This document shows positions 7,008 to 10,619 of a stretch of DNA of 10,619 nucleotides, in pieces; within the stretch, counting starts at the first letter, position 1, and every line of letters starts with the position of its first letter. The position numbers and the translations under genes are program-made. The notes under the pieces are model-generated. The model was not told the origin of the DNA. It saw only the letters and a list, made by a program, of their open reading frames with translations, and searched no databases. This DNA comes from Prevotellaceae bacterium UBA4372 (GTDB lineage: Bacteria > Bacteroidota > Bacteroidia > Bacteroidales > Bacteroidaceae): positions 1 to 10,619 of the forward strand of contig DGSC01000055.1 of assembly GCA_002391275.1 (NCBI GenBank). Direction: 5' to 3'.

Positions 7008-9812
7008 TTACATTCTATTTCCACATTCCCCGCAGAACATTTCGCCTTCAGGTACCTCGGCACCACAAGCGGGGCAATGGCGCAATTGTGGAGCAGTAGG
7101 TTGAATGGGTTCCTGAGGCTGCTGTATCTGTTGCTGATAACCCTGCTGTGGAGGCATCTGCTGGAAATTCTGTGGGGCACCTCCCATTGCTTGTGCAAAA
7201 CTTTGAGAGTCTGTTTGATGGGCTCTGGTAGTGTAATTGAGTGACTGATTGAGTGTATGGTCCATGCGGTCCTGCTGGCGCTGCGCATCCTGACGGTATT
7301 CATCCGCACGTTGTTGCTGGTCTTCAAAACGCTGCTGCTGGAAGGCTTGCTGCTGCTGGCCAATACCCATCATGCCCTGCTGCATCATCTGAGCCATCTT
7401 CAGCATCATCTCTTGACTCTGACCGCCTTGCTGTTGCTGCATCTGGAGCATCTGCTGATAGAGTTCCTTCTGCTCCAGCTGTTGCTTCTGAAGGAGTTCG
7501 TTCTCCTTGACTGAACCGAGAGCCTGGGCAAAGGCCACCTGTCCCTCGCCAGAGAGTTCGGCGGCACGCTTGGCCATGATCTGTTCGGCTGTCATATTGG
7601 CCTCCACATTGTCGCGGTTGATGGCAGCCTGAGTATCCATGCTGTGAATTGTTTCAGTAGAACGATTCTGTTCTTGCAGTTCTTGCAGTTCGGCATCCTT
7701 CATGGCTCGCATGTTACGCATGGCGATGTCTGCCTTGCGTCCCAACACATCCACGTCATCGAATTTATCCTGGCGATTTAACTCATGCTCGCGCAGACGC
7801 TGTTGCCATTCGGCCTCGCGCTGGCGTTCCTGCTTTTGCCAATCATAGTCTTCTTCGCGAATATGTTTCTGCCAAGCATATTCGTCTTCTTGCTGTGTGC
7901 GTCCCCATTGGCGGTTGTACTCTTGCTCCTCGTGCATCCATTCACGCTCGCGTTCCTCATCTTCGATGCCCCAGTTGCGGCGCCGCTGAAGGTCTTCACG
8001 CTCCCAGTCATGGTCTTGCTTCTGGTCGTCGAGTGCCCATTGAGCGTGTAGGCAGGCGTCGTCCACGCTCTGCTGGTGCTGGATACGCATAATCTCAGTC
8101 ACCGAGTCGCGCTCTATCTTATTGTGGACGAGTGCGTCTTCAAGGGCTGCCATTTCATCATCCTTGACGAGGCGGCTTTTCTTGATATCGATGAGTGCTT
8201 CGTATTCCTCTTCCTGGCTCTTAGCTTCGCGAAGGCGTTTCTGAGCATTGAGCAAGAGGACGAACTGCTCCATCTCGTCGTCATGCAGCAACTTGTCCTT
8301 ATTGATTTGCTGAAGGGCGTAGCGCAGTTCCTCTTCGCTGGTGGCACGGTCTATCTCCTGTTTGTTGGTCTCGGCGGCCAAGCGGTTGCGAAACTCCCCG
8401 GTACGTTGCAGATAACCCAGTTCTTGCTCGCTGCAATAAAGTTCGCGTTCTATGGAACGGAAGCGCTCAAAATCGGCGCTGCTGTCGGTAATCTGGAGTA
8501 CACGCTCACACTGGATGCCAAAGAGTTGTTCGTTGATGGTCTGCTGGATGCGAACCTTCAGATTGCTCTGGACGGGCTCGGGCAATCCTGAGGCCTCATA
8601 GTCCAGATTGCGCAGCATCTGCCGGAGGGTGTTCTCAACTACGGGAGAAAGCATCTGCTCAAATTGCATCGTGGTGGCAATATTCTTGTCGGCCAGATAG
8701 TTGGTGGCAAACTGGTGAATATCGTTGATGCGGAGCTGCAGGGAAACTCCTACGTTCACATCCACAACCTTCGTTGGAATGACATAAGGGGTGAAAGCTA
8801 AATGGCCATCCGCCTCCTTGGAGCCTGCAAAGGTCATCGTGATGTAACGTTCGCTTACAATATATACGGAGAGGATGGGGACCTGAGTCGCCTGACTGAG
8901 GATACGGGCATAGTCGAGTTTGCGTTTTTCGACTTTTTCCTTTTTCTCATCCTTCTTTTCACCGAAGATAAGACGGCTTACCCAGCGTCCGGCGCGGCCA
9001 ATTTCTCCGACGATGCCTAATTCACGGAAGGTAGGTTCTTGTTGGCGACGTAGCTCACGGGCCTTGCGCTCATTCTCGTCAAGTTCCTTCTCGGCCTTCT
9101 CTATTGCTGCCTTGATAGCCGCTTTTTCCTCTTCGACAGATTTGTAGAATTGATAGGCTCCGGCAGCCAGCGTGGCCGCCAGTTCTCCATTGGCAAAGAT
9201 GATAGCCCGACAGCCTTCCTGGACGATGATGCCTTTTAGCTTCTCAATCTCTTCAAGTTCGCGCTCGCTGATCTTTCGGGCTATCTGTCCGGGTTGGATA
9301 CTCCATATAGCGCGGCCGCGGACGACATCAACACCATCAATAGCCTCCTGATTACGACGATTACGTGCCCGTTCGGCCTCGCGCTCTGCATTCAGTTGAG
9401 CCCGCTCTGCGGCTTGCAATCCTTGTTGTGCTTCATCAATGACGCCTTGGTCTGCTTGGGCTTGTTGACGGATGGCTTGCTGTTGCTGGCATTCAATGTC
9501 GCGGTTCAAGGCACCGCCTGTTATGGCATTTGCAACAGCACGAACGCCGTCCGTGAACCAACCCTTCTGGCTGGATGAACCTTGGGACGCAGCAGGTTGA
9601 TGCTGTGCTTTTACGCCCAGCGGCGTTCCGCATTTCATGCAGAATTTCTGACCGGGTTTGATGGGGTTGCCGCAATTGGGGCAAACACTTGATGCTTCAG
9701 TAGATGATTTTGCAGCGGACTGCTGGGGCTGGACATTGAGGGGAGTTCCACACTTCATGCAGAATTTCTGGCCTTCTCTAACGTCGTTGCCGCATTTCGG
9801 ACATTTAGGCAT
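7008..9812 (-). CDS. Large SPFH scaffold protein with three zinc ribbons and hendecad coiled coil, 934 aa
   Basis: Domain order: two tandem zinc ribbons (C4/C7-C18/C21 and C44/C47-C58/C61); a linker with helix 105-155; an SPFH/Band 7 region in two parts (about 165-225, with IQPGQIARKI, GIIVQEGCRAIIFANGELAA and GAYQF; and about 300-450, with VPILSVYIVSERYITMTF through LFGIQCERVLQI); between them a charged insertion (226-300). Residues about 491-570 contain two copies of a helical motif (KDKLLHDDEM and KSRLVKDDEM). Residues 590-680 carry tryptophans at exact 11-residue spacing. Residues 770-900 are rich in Q and M. The protein ends in a third zinc ribbon (C913/C916-C927/C930). There is no transmembrane helix. 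SPFH proteins form membrane-linked rings or cages, so this is probably the structural core. It is the first gene of the operon, with a promoter-like element 44 bp upstream; the start is fixed by the zinc ribbon beginning at residue 4. Confidence 0.95.
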   Translation of the reverse strand: MPKCPKCGNDVREGQKFCMKCGTPLNVQPQQSAAKSSTEASSVCPNCGNPIKPGQKFCMKCGTPLGVKAQHQPAASQGSSSQKGWFTDGVRAVANAITGGALNRDIECQQQQAIRQQAQADQGVIDEAQQGLQAAERAQLNAEREAERARNRRNQEAIDGVDVVRGRAIWSIQPGQIARKISERELEEIEKLKGIIVQEGCRAIIFANGELAATLAAGAYQFYKSVEEEKAAIKAAIEKAEKELDENERKARELRRQQEPTFRELGIVGEIGRAGRWVSRLIFGEKKDEKKEKVEKRKLDYARILSQATQVPILSVYIVSERYITMTFAGSKEADGHLAFTPYVIPTKVVDVNVGVSLQLRINDIHQFATNYLADKNIATTMQFEQMLSPVVENTLRQMLRNLDYEASGLPEPVQSNLKVRIQQTINEQLFGIQCERVLQITDSSADFERFRSIERELYCSEQELGYLQRTGEFRNRLAAETNKQEIDRATSEEELRYALQQINKDKLLHDDEMEQFVLLLNAQKRLREAKSQEEEYEALIDIKKSRLVKDDEMAALEDALVHNKIERDSVTEIMRIQHQQSVDDACLHAQWALDDQKQDHDWEREDLQRRRNWGIEDEEREREWMHEEQEYNRQWGRTQQEDEYAWQKHIREEDYDWQKQERQREAEWQQRLREHELNRQDKFDDVDVLGRKADIAMRNMRAMKDAELQELQEQNRSTETIHSMDTQAAINRDNVEANMTAEQIMAKRAAELSGEGQVAFAQALGSVKENELLQKQQLEQKELYQQMLQMQQQQGGQSQEMMLKMAQMMQQGMMGIGQQQQAFQQQRFEDQQQRADEYRQDAQRQQDRMDHTLNQSLNYTTRAHQTDSQSFAQAMGGAPQNFQQMPPQQGYQQQIQQPQEPIQPTAPQLRHCPACGAEVPEGEMFCGECGNRM
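7773..8045 (-). repeat. Hendecad (11-residue) tryptophan repeat within the 934-aa protein
   Basis: Residues 590-680 contain eight tryptophans at 592, 603, 614, 625, 636, 647, 658 and 669, each exactly 11 residues after the last. Between them the sequence is almost entirely charged or polar (for example HDWEREDLQRRRNW and EYAWQKHIREEDYDWQK). An 11-residue period gives about 3.67 residues per turn over three turns, as expected for a straight or slightly right-handed coiled coil. Hendecads are known in the helical part that follows SPFH domains in cage-forming proteins; a tryptophan in the same core position in every repeat is unusual. Confidence 0.9.
9621..9812 (-). repeat. Tandem duplication of the zinc ribbon coding unit
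   Basis: The two N-terminal zinc ribbons of the 934-aa protein are offset by exactly 40 residues (120 bp). A 17-bp stretch, TTCATGCAGAATTTCTG on the plus strand, is identical at 9634-9650 and 9754-9770, and the flanking bases are close (protein EGQKFCMKCGTPL against PGQKFCMKCGTPL). This points to an internal duplication that is still recent or kept similar by selection. Confidence 0.85.
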
Positions 9813-9855
9813 AATGTATTTTTTAGTTAGTTTATATCATGTTTTAGTAAAGATA

Positions 9856-9885
9856 CAAAGATGGTGCGGGCCTCTCTGCATTCAA
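9856..9885 (-). promoter_or_regulatory. Probable Bacteroidetes-type promoter of the operon
   Basis: Read on the minus strand, TTG (9883-9885) is followed by 19 bp and then CATCTTTG (9856-9863). The Bacteroidetes housekeeping promoter is TTG, about 19-21 bp, then TAnnTTTG; the second box here differs at its first base only. The predicted start would be near 9850, leaving a leader of roughly 35-40 nt before the ATG at 9812. An overlapping second box-like sequence, TATCTTTA (9848-9855), lacks a TTG at the right distance. No Shine-Dalgarno sequence is seen in the leader. Confidence 0.55.
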
Positions 9886-9928
9886 TCTACTGGAAGGTCC
9901 TGGAATTACCTGTGATAACGAATGAATG

Positions 9929-10168
9929 AAAATCAGCCCACACCTATAATATATGTGGTACGCCTGCAAGGAATGGCAGGGTACACCCATAGCATCATAG
10001 GAGGACGGCTCTCAGACTTTGTTCCTATCACATGATTAACTTTCCAGGTTTATCCAGTGGAACGGAGTCTTGATGCTCCTCGCATTGCAACAGATGGCGA
10101 TCAGCTCATCTGCGCAGCGAAGATAACAAACTTTCGCGAAAGGCGTACCATAGTGGGCTGATTTTTTT
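9929..10168 (+). ncRNA. Candidate structured non-coding RNA, about 240 nt
   Basis: The ends form a perfect 13-bp stem (9929-9941 with 10153-10165, AAAATCAGCCCAC and its complement). A second perfect 10-bp stem follows (9956-9965 with 10141-10150, TGGTACGCCT and its complement). Inside are further possible helices: 9991-9997 with 10071-10077 (AGCATCA/TGATGCT), hairpin 10091-10112 (CAGATG/CATCTG), hairpin 10117-10137 (GCGAAG/CTTTCGC), hairpin 10042-10062 (TTCCA/TGGAA) and GGG-TACA-CCC at 9979-9988. An alternative pairing, 9997-10002 with 10023-10028, competes with one of these. The plus-strand 3' end is followed by seven Ts (10162-10168), which favours plus-strand transcription and termination there. 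It has no long ORF. A 6S-like RNA of Bacteroidales is one possibility, but I cannot identify the family. A small inverted-repeat (MITE-like) element is the main alternative. Confidence 0.5.
10161..10168 (+). terminator. T-run ending the structured element
   Basis: Seven consecutive Ts follow directly on the 3' arm of the 13-bp closing stem of the structured element. This resembles an intrinsic terminator, although here the closing stem is long-range rather than a local hairpin. It would define the 3' end of a plus-strand transcript. Confidence 0.4.
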
Positions 10169-10460
10169 AAGCAAAGGGACAAAAAATCCCCGAAAGGTTA
10201 ATTACCAGAACAAAGGTACGACGAAAATCGCACAAGTGGGTTGAAAAAGTTATCCATTTCACTTGTCCATTTTGTCCATTTTTGTCCATTTTACTGTTTT
10301 GTGCTGATTGTGAGCTTTTTAAGTGATTATACTCTTTTTTCTTGGAAGACGCGTTATATGTCTCACAGATTCCACAGGTCTTATTTGTTGGCTCATGGAT
10401 TATATTCAACAATATGTTATGGGAGGATTTGTCGTGTTTGTCTCTAAAGCCTATTGTTAT
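10169..10460. other. Non-coding stretch with short TTGTCCATT repeats
   Basis: No convincing gene is seen here. The stretch holds a small GGGA/TCCC hairpin (10176-10190) and three copies of TTGTCCATT at 10263-10271, 10272-10280 and 10282-10290. The spacing is 9-10 bp, about one helical turn, as for a protein-binding array. Short plus-strand frames cross the region, but they are hydrophobic, cysteine-rich and lack any family pattern, so I do not call them genes. Confidence 0.4.
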
Positions 10461-10463
10461 CTG

Positions 10464-10595
10464 TTATTGATCGGCAGAATCCGTGAGATGTTGCTGAGGA
10501 CGGTAGGGCATCCAGCCAGGTTCCTCAAGCGCTTTGGCCAGGTCGAGGAGCACGAAACATAAGGATGCGTGGATTATTCCATGGCCTTGGAATAA
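10464..10595 (-). pseudogene. Possible fragment of an unrecognised reading frame
   Basis: On the minus strand a frame stays open from just after an in-frame TGA at 10596-10598 to a TAA at 10464-10466. It reads LLDLAKALEEPGWMPYRPQQ and then HLTDSADQ. Its codon choice (GTG CTC CTC GAC CTG GCC) is GC-richer and more gene-like than the surrounding AT-rich DNA, which suggests a real but broken coding tail. I do not recognise the family. The only internal ATG is within the fragment (GWMPYR), so it would be a remnant rather than an intact small gene. Chance openness of 44 codons cannot be excluded. Confidence 0.25.
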
Positions 10596-10619
10596 TCATT
10601 CGGTGGTCATGGAATGATT
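10572..10619. repeat. Two adjacent, overlapping palindromes
   Basis: GATTATTCC (10572-10580) pairs with GGAATAATC (10589-10597), and AATCATTC (10594-10601) pairs with GAATGATT (10612-10619). The two hairpins overlap by four bases and share a CATGG core. Such units may belong to a dispersed palindromic repeat family or serve as a bidirectional terminator; the window edge cuts off any further copies. Confidence 0.6.

Noticed and set aside
8076..8591. Plus-strand 171-aa frame opposite the large scaffold gene
   Set aside because: It is the antisense image of a charged coiled-coil gene, which commonly yields long leucine/phenylalanine-rich open frames.
9929..10168. Retron msr-msd RNA, because the element is closed by long inverted repeats
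   Set aside because: No reverse transcriptase frame lies on either side within the window, and the internal folding does not show the usual long msd hairpin.
10248..10290. Replication origin (DnaA-box-like TTATCCA plus TTGTCCATT iterons)
   Set aside because: There is only one imperfect DnaA-like box, the repeats are short, and no replication gene is nearby.
10241..10562. Two overlapping short plus-strand frames in the right-hand intergenic region
   Set aside because: They cross simple repeats, lack start signals and recognisable domains, and overlap each other; a minus-strand fragment explains the coding-like part better.
1..10619. CRISPR array, tRNA or rRNA genes
   Set aside because: No regularly spaced direct repeats of suitable length, no cloverleaf-like segments and no rRNA-like sequence were seen on either strand.

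Overview
The window looks like a chromosomal segment from a Bacteroidales bacterium, probably Prevotella-like. The grounds are AT-rich intergenic DNA, start codons without clear Shine-Dalgarno sequences, and a good match to the Bacteroidetes promoter type (TTG, 19 bp, then a TAnnTTTG-like box) upstream of the main gene cluster. This placement is inferred from style, not from a marker gene.

All convincing genes lie on the minus strand, so the cluster reads right to left. From its promoter (about 9856-9885) the order is: (1) a 934-aa protein with two N-terminal zinc ribbons, an SPFH/Band 7-type region, a helical tail with a strict 11-residue tryptophan repeat, a Q/M-rich stretch and a C-terminal zinc ribbon; (2) a 612-aa zinc ribbon protein with a caspase-fold (peptidase C25/gingipain-like) domain carrying a His/Cys dyad; (3) a 390-aa zinc ribbon protein with an Asn-rich segment and a small helical module; (4) a 394-aa protein with a shortened SPFH region, a GYF_2-like domain and an MPGM-rich tail. 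These four are 12 to 34 bp apart and almost certainly form one operon. My working reading is a zinc ribbon/SPFH scaffold that localises and controls a caspase-like protease, perhaps in stress response or defence. The parts are seen; the joint function is inferred.

Downstream (2700 to 1) the region becomes patchwork. It holds an AT-rich 284-aa gene with a possible uracil-DNA-glycosylase-like fold, a small multiply frameshifted remnant carrying the same helical module and the same 3' end as gene 4, a 241-aa tail-anchored zinc ribbon protein, a 74-aa hypothetical gene, and a frameshifted internal fragment of what looks like a large SF1 helicase. Long intact ORFs sit beside these broken ones, which suggests real decay rather than general sequencing error.

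The right end (9886-10619) has no convincing gene. It contains a strongly structured element of about 240 nt (9929-10168) with long closing stems and a terminal T-run, probably a divergently transcribed non-coding RNA; short TTGTCCATT repeats; two adjacent palindromes; and a possible fragment of a minus-strand reading frame.
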